Source: Calditrichia bacterium (lineage in GTDB: Bacteria > Calditrichota > Calditrichia > RBG-13-44-9 > J075). From it: a stretch of 62,798 nt of DNA. The translations under genes and the position numbers were made by a program. The notes below the pieces were generated by a model that saw nothing but the letters and a program-made list of their open reading frames with translations, ran no database searches and was not told where the DNA came from. Positions 44,722 through 53,115 of this stretch are shown here, piece by piece; position 1 is the stretch's first letter; the number at the start of each line of letters is the position of its first letter. The stretch spans positions 1 through 62,798 of the forward strand of contig JANQRS010000040.1 in assembly GCA_028284445.1 (NCBI GenBank), in the 5' to 3' direction.

Positions 44722-44841
44722 TTACCAAAATGGGTAAATTTCATCGGATTTCTTCTGTTCCTTGCCTTTGGTTTTTGCGTAAACAGCATAACCAATTCCG
44801 GCTATTCCTAAAACGAGCAACAGAATAAACATGGCTTCCAT
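44722..44841 (-). CDS. 39-residue single-pass membrane protein
   Basis: A small gene with an excellent ribosome binding site (AAAGGAG, 7 bases before ATG at 44841). Residues 4-22 are a continuous hydrophobic helix (MFILLLVLGIAGIGYAVYA), followed by a basic patch KTKGKEQKK and an aromatic end EIYPFW. No signal peptidase site is apparent, so it is likely a membrane-anchored peptide with its C-terminus in the cytoplasm. It heads the GT4-GT4 pair and is divergent from the SGNH/TPR gene. Function unknown; perhaps an anchor or regulator for the adjacent glycosyltransferase. Confidence 0.65.
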   Translation of the reverse strand: MEAMFILLLVLGIAGIGYAVYAKTKGKEQKKSDEIYPFW

Positions 44842-44893
44842 CTCGAGACTCCTTTAATTTATTGTGATACGGTCATCCATCACTTAGGACCAT

Positions 44894-46903
44894 ATGCCTG
44901 ATCCAAGAACACTCGTGAATATTCTTATTCTGGGCGATTCTGCCTTGACGCCCATTGGCGGATGCCTGCAGAATGCGGTTGACCTATGGGCGGAGAAGAA
45001 AAGCTACGCCCGGCCGGTTGGCCTGCTAAACGGCTCCGTGCTGGGAATGACTACTGCTGATGCACTGATTCATCTGCGCGAGACTGCCACAAGGCTCCCG
45101 CTAAAAGCGGTTGTCATCTATCTCGGCAACTGCGATGCCTGCGCCTTTGGCTACCTGAAGCCGCGAACACTTTTGTGGCGCAATGGCAAGACACCGTTGC
45201 GAAGGAGCCGCCGCGAGCGCAAGTCGAATCCGCTGAGCCGTCGTCATCCGCCCTATACCTTCATCGATATATTACCGAACGCCAAGCCTTTGAAACCAAC
45301 AGTTTCAGCAGTTGACTTCAGAAAAAATCTTGAAGATATTGTCGGCCTATGTTCATTGTGGAAAATCAAGCTTCTGTTGCTCAATCCAATCTCCAAAGCC
45401 AATTTCCCCCCTTGCAATAACACCGGCAACTTCACTTTTTACTCAATCCTGTCACCGCAAACGATGCCGGATTTTGACTTTAGCGGCCCTCATCAGGAAC
45501 TTCTTAAAACCATCGAGCTTCATGCAACGGGTGATTTCATAATCGCCAAGCAGGCATATAAGAAAATTCTAAGCGGCAGTAAATCAGGCGAAGTTCGGCA
45601 AATCGCATTAAATAATCTCGCCGCTCTGGACTTCGCCAACGATGATCCGGCCGGAGCTTTAGAACGATTAAAGAGCCCGGCTTTTTCAGATTCACCGATG
45701 CTGCCCATTGTTTTCTTCAATCAGGCCGTGATTTACCACTACACGGGTCAAGAAACAAAAGCCCGGGCAGCCTTCGATAAAGCTATGCGTCTCGATCCGG
45801 GCAGCTATCGCATTCGTCCAGCGTACCGGCAGGCCATAAAAGATCTGGCCAAGAAACATAAGGGCAAAATGACCTACATCGATACGGCGGAATTCCTCAG
45901 CGACATTGATTTCGTTGATTATTGTCACCCGAGCCCGGAGGGCCATCAAAAACTCTATGAGCGGATCGAACCAATTATGTCCTCCATGCTTAATCTTGAA
46001 GCCGGCACCTACCCAATTTCTTGTCGCTTCATGCCCCTCAATCCCGATCGATATGCCGGAATGGAGAATGACTTTTTCGAGCATTTTCAGCTCATCGATG
46101 GTAAAACAAATAAGCAACTTCCAGACAATCTTCTAGAACGTGCAGCAGGCCGGCCCTACGATGATTTTATCCGTCCCGGCGGGAAGGAACCACATGAAAT
46201 CAACATGGATAGGATCTTGCGCCACCCACTTTTTGGCTGTCCGGAATTCATGCGCTTGTCTCCTCCTAATCATTACGTCGACCAGGGCCGGTTTCCGGAA
46301 TTCTATGCTTTGCGGCATATGTTGTCAATATATTGGCAGCTTCCGGGCGAAGCGGTTTCAAAAAAACTACCGGATGAGCTTTCTTTTTTGCTTCCAATCC
46401 CTGAAAAGCTACATTCCTGGCTCGTAATCCTTCCGCTTACTGCAATTCGGTTAAAGCCGGCGGTCCAACAGGAATTGCTCAACGATGCATTTGTCGAAAA
46501 AGTCATCCGACGTACGCGCACCTACTTACACCATACTGTTAACAGCGAGCCATCACTATTCAAGCGCTACCGAACCATTACCTATTGGCTGCTGCGAGAA
46601 TCTTTGACGTTTGGCTGCGTCTCGCATTTTTCAATGTTCTTTCAGCGAAGCGCACTCCGCGAAATGCTCGACAGCGTGATTTTCCTATTGGTTTCCCTGC
46701 CCGAGGAACATCAGCGCTATTCGACTCTGGAGCGCATTCTGGCGGAATTAAATACAGTCATTGCGATTCACAAACAATTCCTGCTTCCCTTTGCTACTGA
46801 GCCATATGCCATGCCTGCTGAACAGCACCAATTATACCGCCAGGCCATTCGCCAATTTGCGGACAAGTTACCCCATTTCATTCCACCGCCTGATGATCAT
46901 TAG
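44894..46903 (+). CDS. SGNH-hydrolase-like protein with an inserted TPR region
   Basis: 669 residues, no signal peptide, so probably cytoplasmic. SGNH blocks are present: GDS with Ser16 in LILGDSALTP, Gly78-Asn79 in YLGNCDAC, and Asp/His in DYCHPSPEGH (about 336-345). Between blocks III and V, residues about 205-310 form TPR-like helices (ALNNLAALDFANDDPAGALE, IYHYTGQETKARAAFDKAM). The last 300 residues are an unrecognised helical domain. Such proteins may remove or transfer O-acyl groups on EPS sugars. One of two plus-strand genes in the locus; it overlaps the convergent SGNH gene by 26 bases. Confidence 0.75.
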   Translation: MPDPRTLVNILILGDSALTPIGGCLQNAVDLWAEKKSYARPVGLLNGSVLGMTTADALIHLRETATRLPLKAVVIYLGNCDACAFGYLKPRTLLWRNGKTPLRRSRRERKSNPLSRRHPPYTFIDILPNAKPLKPTVSAVDFRKNLEDIVGLCSLWKIKLLLLNPISKANFPPCNNTGNFTFYSILSPQTMPDFDFSGPHQELLKTIELHATGDFIIAKQAYKKILSGSKSGEVRQIALNNLAALDFANDDPAGALERLKSPAFSDSPMLPIVFFNQAVIYHYTGQETKARAAFDKAMRLDPGSYRIRPAYRQAIKDLAKKHKGKMTYIDTAEFLSDIDFVDYCHPSPEGHQKLYERIEPIMSSMLNLEAGTYPISCRFMPLNPDRYAGMENDFFEHFQLIDGKTNKQLPDNLLERAAGRPYDDFIRPGGKEPHEINMDRILRHPLFGCPEFMRLSPPNHYVDQGRFPEFYALRHMLSIYWQLPGEAVSKKLPDELSFLLPIPEKLHSWLVILPLTAIRLKPAVQQELLNDAFVEKVIRRTRTYLHHTVNSEPSLFKRYRTITYWLLRESLTFGCVSHFSMFFQRSALREMLDSVIFLLVSLPEEHQRYSTLERILAELNTVIAIHKQFLLPFATEPYAMPAEQHQLYRQAIRQFADKLPHFIPPPDDH

Positions 46904-48113
46904 CCGTTGAGAACGACGCTTTCTTTGCCGAATTGTCCTGATCGAAGAGAACTTGATGTAAAGATTCTGAAATTTGGCGATTGCAGAGAGCACTATAGTT
47001 TCTGCCTTGAAACAGGTCAATCATGCGATATTTGGCCGCCTGTAAATTCTGCCCCAATATTGGCAACATATCCAGAATTCGGCAGCCACTGCGAGCCAAA
47101 TCGTCCGCAAGTGGCTCCCAAGGCACCAGACCGTTTTTCATGTATTGTCTAACTTCTTTTTCCAGCGGCAGGAAGAGTAAAATCGCCTCTTTCGCGCCAT
47201 TGGCCAAACTTTCTGAATAGTGCCGGTAAAGAATTTCTCGCGTGATCTCATAGGCCAGTGAGTCCGATTTCAAGCGCCCGTTGGCTGCAAAGACCATCCG
47301 ACGCTTGCGATATTCTCCCAGGATCATATTGCCGAGCCGAACAGGTGCAAACAAATCGAGCGCGTTAGCCGAATAGCTGGTGCAATGATAAAAATCTCGC
47401 CGAGCCAGGGACGATAGCACCTGATCAGGCTTATCAAGTAGTTCCTGATACTTTTGTAGAGAAGATAAGGGATTATCAATTACCGTCAGTTGCTCCCCTT
47501 GCAATTCGAAGGCGGGCTTCGCCAACTGCAGTCCATGATCATAGGCATAGAAGGGTCGAAACAAGTTCAGCGGTTTAAAGATATTACTGGAGACAAAAGC
47601 GATAACGACAATATCCTGCTGAGGATAGACTTTTAGGCTTTCCCGATATTGCAGATAAGACTGCCCGGGCCCATATCCTTCCACGCCAAAGTTCAGCACT
47701 TCGCAATTGGGCAGTAAAATGCGAAACAATCCCGGCCAAGTGTGTTCATCCGGCACTTTTTCACCAAATGTCAGACAGTCGCCAAAGGCAACAATCCGCC
47801 GATGTCCGGGCGCCGGCAATTTCTTATATTCCTGCTTTCCACGTGCGCCCGCGGCATTAATATGATAGAGGCCGTCAGCAGAAATACTGTTCGGGCGATT
47901 GTGCCAGCCCAAAACCGGGTGAAATGCCTTGATCGCTCCTTTGCCATCGTTATCAACCAGGCGCTGCACAAAATCGAGTGTGCGCTTACTTAACACCGGC
48001 TTCTTGCGCGGCAGGTAGTAAACATCCTTCTTGCGATGCAGGAAACGAAGTGCGACATATGCCAGGATTTGTAGAAGTAGAATGATGACAATGGCAGATA
48101 TGACATAGCTCAT
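46878..48113 (-). CDS. Membrane-anchored SGNH/GDSL-like protein with altered catalytic residues
   Basis: 411 residues. One N-terminal transmembrane helix (about 4-24), then the EPS-locus SGNH pattern: FHPVLGWHNRPN, YHINAAGARGKQEY, RIVAFGDCLTFGEKVPDEHTW and VLNFGVEGYGPGQ. The GDS nucleophile Ser is Cys113 (GDC). The C-terminal DGxHYNAxGN motif reads QGRNYSALCN, so the catalytic His is missing. It may be an inactive homologue or use an altered mechanism, perhaps binding acylated polymer. The start overlaps the upstream GT4 stop as ATGA. Confidence 0.78.
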   Translation of the reverse strand: MSYVISAIVIILLLQILAYVALRFLHRKKDVYYLPRKKPVLSKRTLDFVQRLVDNDGKGAIKAFHPVLGWHNRPNSISADGLYHINAAGARGKQEYKKLPAPGHRRIVAFGDCLTFGEKVPDEHTWPGLFRILLPNCEVLNFGVEGYGPGQSYLQYRESLKVYPQQDIVVIAFVSSNIFKPLNLFRPFYAYDHGLQLAKPAFELQGEQLTVIDNPLSSLQKYQELLDKPDQVLSSLARRDFYHCTSYSANALDLFAPVRLGNMILGEYRKRRMVFAANGRLKSDSLAYEITREILYRHYSESLANGAKEAILLFLPLEKEVRQYMKNGLVPWEPLADDLARSGCRILDMLPILGQNLQAAKYRMIDLFQGRNYSALCNRQISESLHQVLFDQDNSAKKASFSTANDHQAVE

Positions 48114-49342
48114 GTGTACATTTGCTCCTCGTGCTTTGTCGATTGCCGAACAGGAAAAAGGATTTTTTTATAGAACCTGACCAGTTTGCGAGCCTCATGT
48201 TCCCAGGCCAATTCCTGGCGTACTCGCCGATAGCCAGTCTCCCCCATCGACTCCCGCAGCGGTTCGTCGTCCAGCAGCATATTTATCCCGTTCACAAAAT
48301 CATCGAGATCATCATGGGCAGCATAATACGCACATCCTGCTGCTGAAAATCGTGCTTCGCGTAAATCGAATTGCACAATCGGTTTCTTGATAGCCATATA
48401 TTCCATGATCTTGACCGCAGTGGCAGAATCATTGAATTCGCAGAAACGATCCGGATTCACACAAAGGTCGCAGGTATTGAGGATCTCCAGCAAGAAATCC
48501 GCCTGTGTAATCCAGCCATAAAATGTCACATACTCAAGAATATCGAGTTGGGAAGCCAATTCTTTGACACTTTCCAGGGCTGGCCCGCCACCAACAATTG
48601 CAAATTGAACATCCTCTCGCTGCAGCACAATTCGACGAATAATTTCCATCAAGAGATCCAGAGAATCTTGCTCAGATATGACTCCCAGGTAGCCGACCAG
48701 GAATTGCCGTCCCCGTTTATGCTCGGAATTACCCGGCCCTACTTTCATTCGCGTAAGCTTCGGACCGCTACGCACAACCTGTACCCGTTCTGCTGACATA
48801 TATCCGCTATCCAGTGCCATTTGGCGATAACTTTGGTTGATGGCAATCGAATAATCTGCCCAGCGAAAGGAACAGCGCTCCAGAAACTTCAGCAGCCTGT
48901 ACACCGTACCCCGGCGACCAAACTTTAAGGCATATAGCTGCGGATTAGAATCATGATGGTCGTAGAGATATTGAACACCAAACACTTTGAAAGGCAAGGC
49001 TGCCAGAAAGATCAAATCCGGCGGCGTACATCCATGAATGACGTCTATTCGACGCCTGCACCAGATTCGAATCAAGAGCGTCAATTGCAACAGCAAAGCC
49101 GTGCCATACTCCAGCACAAATCCCGGTAATCCCTCGGCTTCGAAAGGCAACGGATGGCGATAAATATCGATACCATCGATGGTCTCGAAGCGCCCCGGGA
49201 AGTCCCTCGTTCGCGGGCAAATCATAGAAACATATGCACCTGCGGCCATGAGAGCCAAAGCTTCCTGCCAGGTTCGGGTATCGAAAGGGGCCGGCATATC
49301 TTCCAGGATAATGACGATGTGCTTACCACTTAATTCGCTCAT
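48110..49342 (-). CDS. GT4 glycosyltransferase
   Basis: 410 residues. N-terminal HIVIILEDMPAPFDTRTWQEALALMAAGAYVSMICP and VIHGCTPPDLIFLAALPFK belong to a GT4 group common in EPS loci; VGYLGVISEQDSLDLLMEII and VKIMEYMAIKKPIVQFDLREAR form the C-terminal nucleotide-sugar part. It follows the radical SAM gene after 5 bases and overlaps the SGNH gene by ATGA, so these are one transcription unit. Specificity unknown. Confidence 0.87.
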   Translation of the reverse strand: MSELSGKHIVIILEDMPAPFDTRTWQEALALMAAGAYVSMICPRTRDFPGRFETIDGIDIYRHPLPFEAEGLPGFVLEYGTALLLQLTLLIRIWCRRRIDVIHGCTPPDLIFLAALPFKVFGVQYLYDHHDSNPQLYALKFGRRGTVYRLLKFLERCSFRWADYSIAINQSYRQMALDSGYMSAERVQVVRSGPKLTRMKVGPGNSEHKRGRQFLVGYLGVISEQDSLDLLMEIIRRIVLQREDVQFAIVGGGPALESVKELASQLDILEYVTFYGWITQADFLLEILNTCDLCVNPDRFCEFNDSATAVKIMEYMAIKKPIVQFDLREARFSAAGCAYYAAHDDLDDFVNGINMLLDDEPLRESMGETGYRRVRQELAWEHEARKLVRFYKKILFPVRQSTKHEEQMYT

Positions 49343-49347
49343 AATTC

Positions 49348-50451
49348 TCAGGCTTCAACAGATGTCGTTTTCATTAATTTGATGCGTTCTTTCACAATAT
49401 TTGGCCAGTGTCGTGGTTGAATCAGCATGCTGACCGAAAGAAAGCACTCCTGGGTGCAAATACAGCGCGTATCCTGAATAAGATCGCGAATTTCATCCGC
49501 CCGCCTGGAATTCCAAATCCGTGGCAGATCAAAATCGTAGTCGCGAATATTGCCCAGGGAATGCTCAAGCATTTCACAAGGAAACACTGCTCCGTCATTA
49601 AAGATAACGCCACCAAGCGAGCCGGCGGCACATCCGCCGCCGCGCATTTCTCCTTTGAGAATCTTCAAAATCGCCTGACGACGAGCAGCATTCTTGGCAC
49701 TGAGCCACTGTGCCAGCAGGTGACCGCCGTGTCCCTTATAACGCCCCTCAGCAATGCGTTGATCAATCAATTGATGCGCCTGAATATAATTTTTCACATC
49801 GACATCGATGGCGCAAGGATCCCGCGGTTTCCCGCGAGTAATATTTACCATCCATTCACCGTCCGGATTGACTTTCTCTACGATAGCCCCGGTTTCTTCA
49901 ACCGCATGCTGATTCTGATTGGAGACCGTAGTAATAACACCCACGTCAAAATAGTCATAGCGCTTTTTCAGCTGGTTCAGGGCCTTGATGGTTGCAATAG
50001 CATTCTTGAAGCCCCCCTGGATATTCCTTACTTCTTCATGGACCGCTTCGGGGCCGTCCAGCGACACGTCGACTCGGAACGGAATACCGGGATTCACTTT
50101 CAAAATCCCTTCCGTGGCTTTGACAATGTTGTCGGTCATAAATCCGGAGGTTGGGATCTGGTAGCGATTCAGGCGAGTCTTGCGAGCGAACATCTCCGCG
50201 ACTTCCACAATATCCCGGCGCACAAACGCCTCTCCCCCGGTCAGGCTAAGAAAATGCAAAAAAGGAATCGACTCTGCCAGGCGCGACAATTCATCAAACG
50301 TCATCTGATTATGCTGAAGATTTGCATCCTTCCATTCTTCATTGTACCAGCAATGACGGCAGCGCATCCAGCAAATACCGCTTACAAAAAGAATCAGGTA
50401 TTGAGGACTTCGCAATACCCGCGAAATAGTCTTGTTGATCAATTTGTACAT
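49348..50451 (-). CDS. Radical SAM protein with SPASM-type C-terminal cysteines
   Basis: 367 residues. The 4Fe-4S site is CX3CX2C (Cys27, Cys31, Cys34) in SGICWMRCRHCWYN; SLTGGEAFVRRD is the GGE SAM contact. The C-terminal region GGGCAAGSLGGVIFNDGAVFPCEML plus CICTQEC can bind further clusters, as in SPASM/twitch enzymes. GGGAGGATC precedes the ATG. It sits between a GT4 and a polysaccharide deacetylase (13-base overlap), which suggests modification of a sugar, lipid or small peptide linked to the polymer. No precursor peptide gene is seen nearby. Confidence 0.88.
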   Translation of the reverse strand: MYKLINKTISRVLRSPQYLILFVSGICWMRCRHCWYNEEWKDANLQHNQMTFDELSRLAESIPFLHFLSLTGGEAFVRRDIVEVAEMFARKTRLNRYQIPTSGFMTDNIVKATEGILKVNPGIPFRVDVSLDGPEAVHEEVRNIQGGFKNAIATIKALNQLKKRYDYFDVGVITTVSNQNQHAVEETGAIVEKVNPDGEWMVNITRGKPRDPCAIDVDVKNYIQAHQLIDQRIAEGRYKGHGGHLLAQWLSAKNAARRQAILKILKGEMRGGGCAAGSLGGVIFNDGAVFPCEMLEHSLGNIRDYDFDLPRIWNSRRADEIRDLIQDTRCICTQECFLSVSMLIQPRHWPNIVKERIKLMKTTSVEA

Positions 50452-51350
50452 GTAGATCCTCCCTCTTTTGCGATTGATAATTCTCCATCGAGGAATTCCT
50501 GCCCAGTCTGACTCGTGACCTGCGGGTCAGATAACATATATGTCAGCAAAGCCAAATTTTGTTGATAACGCCATTTCCGATCTTGTCGATATATGCGGTG
50601 CAAGCGTTTTTGCTTGCTGATATTTCGAAAGGCACAGAACTCATACGAATGAAAGAGGTATACGATTGGCTTTTGTTTTTTCTGCGACTCATTAAGCAAG
50701 CGGCGAAACAGGAACTTCATGCTGCCAAGACCGCTGATATAAAGCGAGCCGCTAAGAAACGGCAATCCATAACAGAGCATCGGCACCACATGCAGCGGTA
50801 AAGCCCCGCGCCGAAAAGGCGAATCAGCAGCAGGGTGATAGGGCTGCCGCGGTGCGATGAGCCAGCCCGCTTGTCCACCAGCCGAATTGGCAATATCAAA
50901 TCGCTGCGAACAGACTGAGAAATCCGCCCGATAGTGATTCTCCAACAGCATCTTCTGGGTTATTGAAGAAGTGGTCATCCCCGGACCTCGGAAACAGACC
51001 GGTGGTCTTCCCATAGTGTCACCAATCAGCCTTGTTGCCATTTCGATGCGGCTTCGCTGCTCCGCTTCGCCGAGTTTGCTGTAATTATCATCCTGCTTAT
51101 GGGTCAACCCGTGGCAACCGATTTCATGTCCCTGAGCCTGCAAGTGCTGCAACTGCTGCCGGAAGTGTTTTGCATGAATTCCAACCACAAAAATCGTTAT
51201 CCGCGCGCCGATTTTCTTTAGATCCTCAGCAAGGCGTGCCAGAATATCCAATTGTTCAACGGCGTCATGATCACTGGCAACTTCAAGGTCCATGGTGATC
51301 AGCAGGGGGATTTTTTTCCGGCCGATTTCCGCTTCAACTTTGCTGCTCAT
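50439..51350 (-). CDS. Polysaccharide deacetylase (NodB homology domain)
   Basis: 303 residues. Motif 1 TMDLEVASD with Asp21, motif 2 CHGLTH (His80, His84, metal ligands) and motif 3 FRGPG (about 120-124) define a CE4-type fold. Motif 1 lacks the usual second Asp of TFDDG, a variation also found in the DUF3473-associated EPS deacetylases. No signal peptide, so it likely acts on a cytoplasmic, lipid-linked precursor. It overlaps the radical SAM gene by 13 bases and the GT26 gene by 17 bases. Confidence 0.85.
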   Translation of the reverse strand: MSSKVEAEIGRKKIPLLITMDLEVASDHDAVEQLDILARLAEDLKKIGARITIFVVGIHAKHFRQQLQHLQAQGHEIGCHGLTHKQDDNYSKLGEAEQRSRIEMATRLIGDTMGRPPVCFRGPGMTTSSITQKMLLENHYRADFSVCSQRFDIANSAGGQAGWLIAPRQPYHPAADSPFRRGALPLHVVPMLCYGLPFLSGSLYISGLGSMKFLFRRLLNESQKKQKPIVYLFHSYEFCAFRNISKQKRLHRIYRQDRKWRYQQNLALLTYMLSDPQVTSQTGQEFLDGELSIAKEGGSTCTN

Positions 51351-52143
51351 TCATCACTCGTATTTTTCCGTTTGGGCTTTGCCTGGCCACAAAGAGTTCA
51401 TTCTGGCAGATATGCAAAAAGAACCACGGTGCTTCAACAAAAACCCGTTGCCACATACGAGCCGGCTCCAGCAAGAAACGATAAAACCACTCCAGCCTGA
51501 TCCTGCGTATCCAACGGGGAGCCCGCGGCGTTTTTCCGGAGACAAAATCAAACAGACCGCCAACAGCCCATATCACTGATGTGCCTAAGGTTTGCCTGTT
51601 GCGCAGGATGAACGCTTCCTGAATCGGGCATCCCATACCAACGAGCAGTATATCCGGCTGCCGGCGATTGATATCTTCAACGATGGCGGTCTCTTCTGCC
51701 TCAGAGAAATGGCCGTGATGATGCCCAACAACCGAGACCTGCTCATATTGACTGCTAATACAACTGGCGGCCTGTTCGACAATGGATTCTTTGCCGCCAA
51801 GTAGAAAAACTTTCAACGGTTTCCCAGTTGAGGCTGACATAACCAGATGGAATAAGTCCGTTCCATTGAGATCCGGCAGCCAGGGATGACCGGCCAGCAG
51901 GGCACCTAATTTCATGCCAATGCCGTCGAAGAGAATTTTTGCATGATCGTTCAGCTGTTGCTGAAGTGGCTCTTTCTTATGTATGTGATACAGGTTGTGC
52001 ACGTTGATGTGGACCAGAAGCGTCGGTGCAGTACCGCCGCTGAAAGCGGGCAAGGCTGTTACATAGTCAGCAACAGCAGAAAGATCGCCAGTTGTGAAGT
52101 TAATACCACAAAAATGGATATCTTGAAGTACTCCGTCAGGCAC
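51334..52143 (-). CDS. WecG/TagA/CpsF family glycosyltransferase (GT26)
   Basis: 269 residues from GTG at 52143, chosen because GGAGG ends 5 bases upstream; the longer frame starts at a GTG four codons earlier with no such site. LNGTDL, VFLLGGKESIVEQA, LLVGMGCPIQEAFI and WAVGGLFDFVSGKTPRAP are the family signature. Members transfer ManNAc or ManNAcA to GlcNAc-PP-undecaprenyl. With the WecA-like domain at 29743-32259 and WecB at 58554-59648 it completes a ManNAc-GlcNAc starter route. Confidence 0.92.
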   Translation of the reverse strand: MPDGVLQDIHFCGINFTTGDLSAVADYVTALPAFSGGTAPTLLVHINVHNLYHIHKKEPLQQQLNDHAKILFDGIGMKLGALLAGHPWLPDLNGTDLFHLVMSASTGKPLKVFLLGGKESIVEQAASCISSQYEQVSVVGHHHGHFSEAEETAIVEDINRRQPDILLVGMGCPIQEAFILRNRQTLGTSVIWAVGGLFDFVSGKTPRAPRWIRRIRLEWFYRFLLEPARMWQRVFVEAPWFFLHICQNELFVARQSPNGKIRVMNEQQS

Positions 52144-52300
52144 ATTCGCCTCCACTTAGGGCATGAGAACTTCCAGCAAATTAAATCGGGTAATAACTGA
52201 GGATAGCGTTGTGTTGCAATGAAATAGATTAACACTTTTAGAGCATAAAGCAAAATCGGCTAGCAGTATGTGACCAAAGTCCCAGGCACGGGCCATTTAG

Positions 52301-53077
52301 CTACTTGCGGCGCTTAACGCCTTCGGAGACCTTCAGGAGGAAAGCACGAGGAACGAAAGGCAAGAGAAACGTCAAGAAGCGGTTTTGCCAGCCATGAACG
52401 GCAACGGACTTCCCTTTCATCAGAGCTTCGAAGCCAAAGCGGGCGACTTCAGCCGCTTCCGCGATCTTCTTGCCTTTCAAAAATTGGCTGGCATCTAATC
52501 CGGCGCGCTCCGCAAACTTGCTGCGAGTGGCGCCCGGGCAAAGGGCGGTCACGGTCACACCGTGTGATCGGCACTCCGCACTGAGGGCCTGGCTAAACGA
52601 CAGCACAAATGCCTTGCTGGCGAAATAGCTAGCCATGAACGGTCCGGGGCGGAAAGCAGCTGTCGAGGAGACATTGAGAATCCTCCCAGATTTACGGGCG
52701 AGCATGGCAGGTAGTAAAAGATGGGTCAGGCGGACCAGTGCAGTAATGTTAACATTGATCAACTGCTCTTCCAGCTGCCAGTCAATCTCAGAGAATTGCC
52801 CGTAATTACCAAGACCGGCATTGTTGACAAGGATATCAATGGAGATGTTCTCATCTGATAGCTGATGAACAAGCTGTTCAGCGGCATCCGCTTGAGCAAG
52901 ATCGCATGGGATGGTCAAAAGAGGTGGTTTTGCGAGAGCTGTCACAGCATCCCCCACTTCCACTAGAGCTGCATGATTTCGCGCGGTGAGGATAAGGTCA
53001 TACCCATTGCGGGCAAAAACCATGGCAAACTCGCGACCAATCCCACTGCTGGCGCCGGTGATGAGAACGGTTTTCAT
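52301..53077 (-). CDS. Short-chain dehydrogenase/reductase
   Basis: 258 residues, classical SDR: TGASSGIG nucleotide loop (about 7-14), NNAG (about 88-91), catalytic Ser in NVSST and Tyr-X3-Lys in YFASK. C-terminal FLTFLLPFVPRAFLLKVSE is hydrophobic, possibly membrane-associating. No glycan-specific feature, so whether it serves nucleotide-sugar metabolism or a lipid is unclear. It lies between flippase and GT26 genes with gaps of 38 and 157 bases. Confidence 0.9.
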   Translation of the reverse strand: MKTVLITGASSGIGREFAMVFARNGYDLILTARNHAALVEVGDAVTALAKPPLLTIPCDLAQADAAEQLVHQLSDENISIDILVNNAGLGNYGQFSEIDWQLEEQLINVNITALVRLTHLLLPAMLARKSGRILNVSSTAAFRPGPFMASYFASKAFVLSFSQALSAECRSHGVTVTALCPGATRSKFAERAGLDASQFLKGKKIAEAAEVARFGFEALMKGKSVAVHGWQNRFLTFLLPFVPRAFLLKVSEGVKRRK

Positions 53078-53115
53078 AGAATATAGTCAACGTTATGTTT
53101 GAATTGGATTGAATT

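Noticed and set aside
49408..50511. Plus-strand 367-codon frame antisense to the radical SAM gene
   Set aside because: Same length as the real gene but no recognisable motif, a composition typical of a complement frame, and no plausible ribosome binding site. The minus-strand protein has intact catalytic cysteines.
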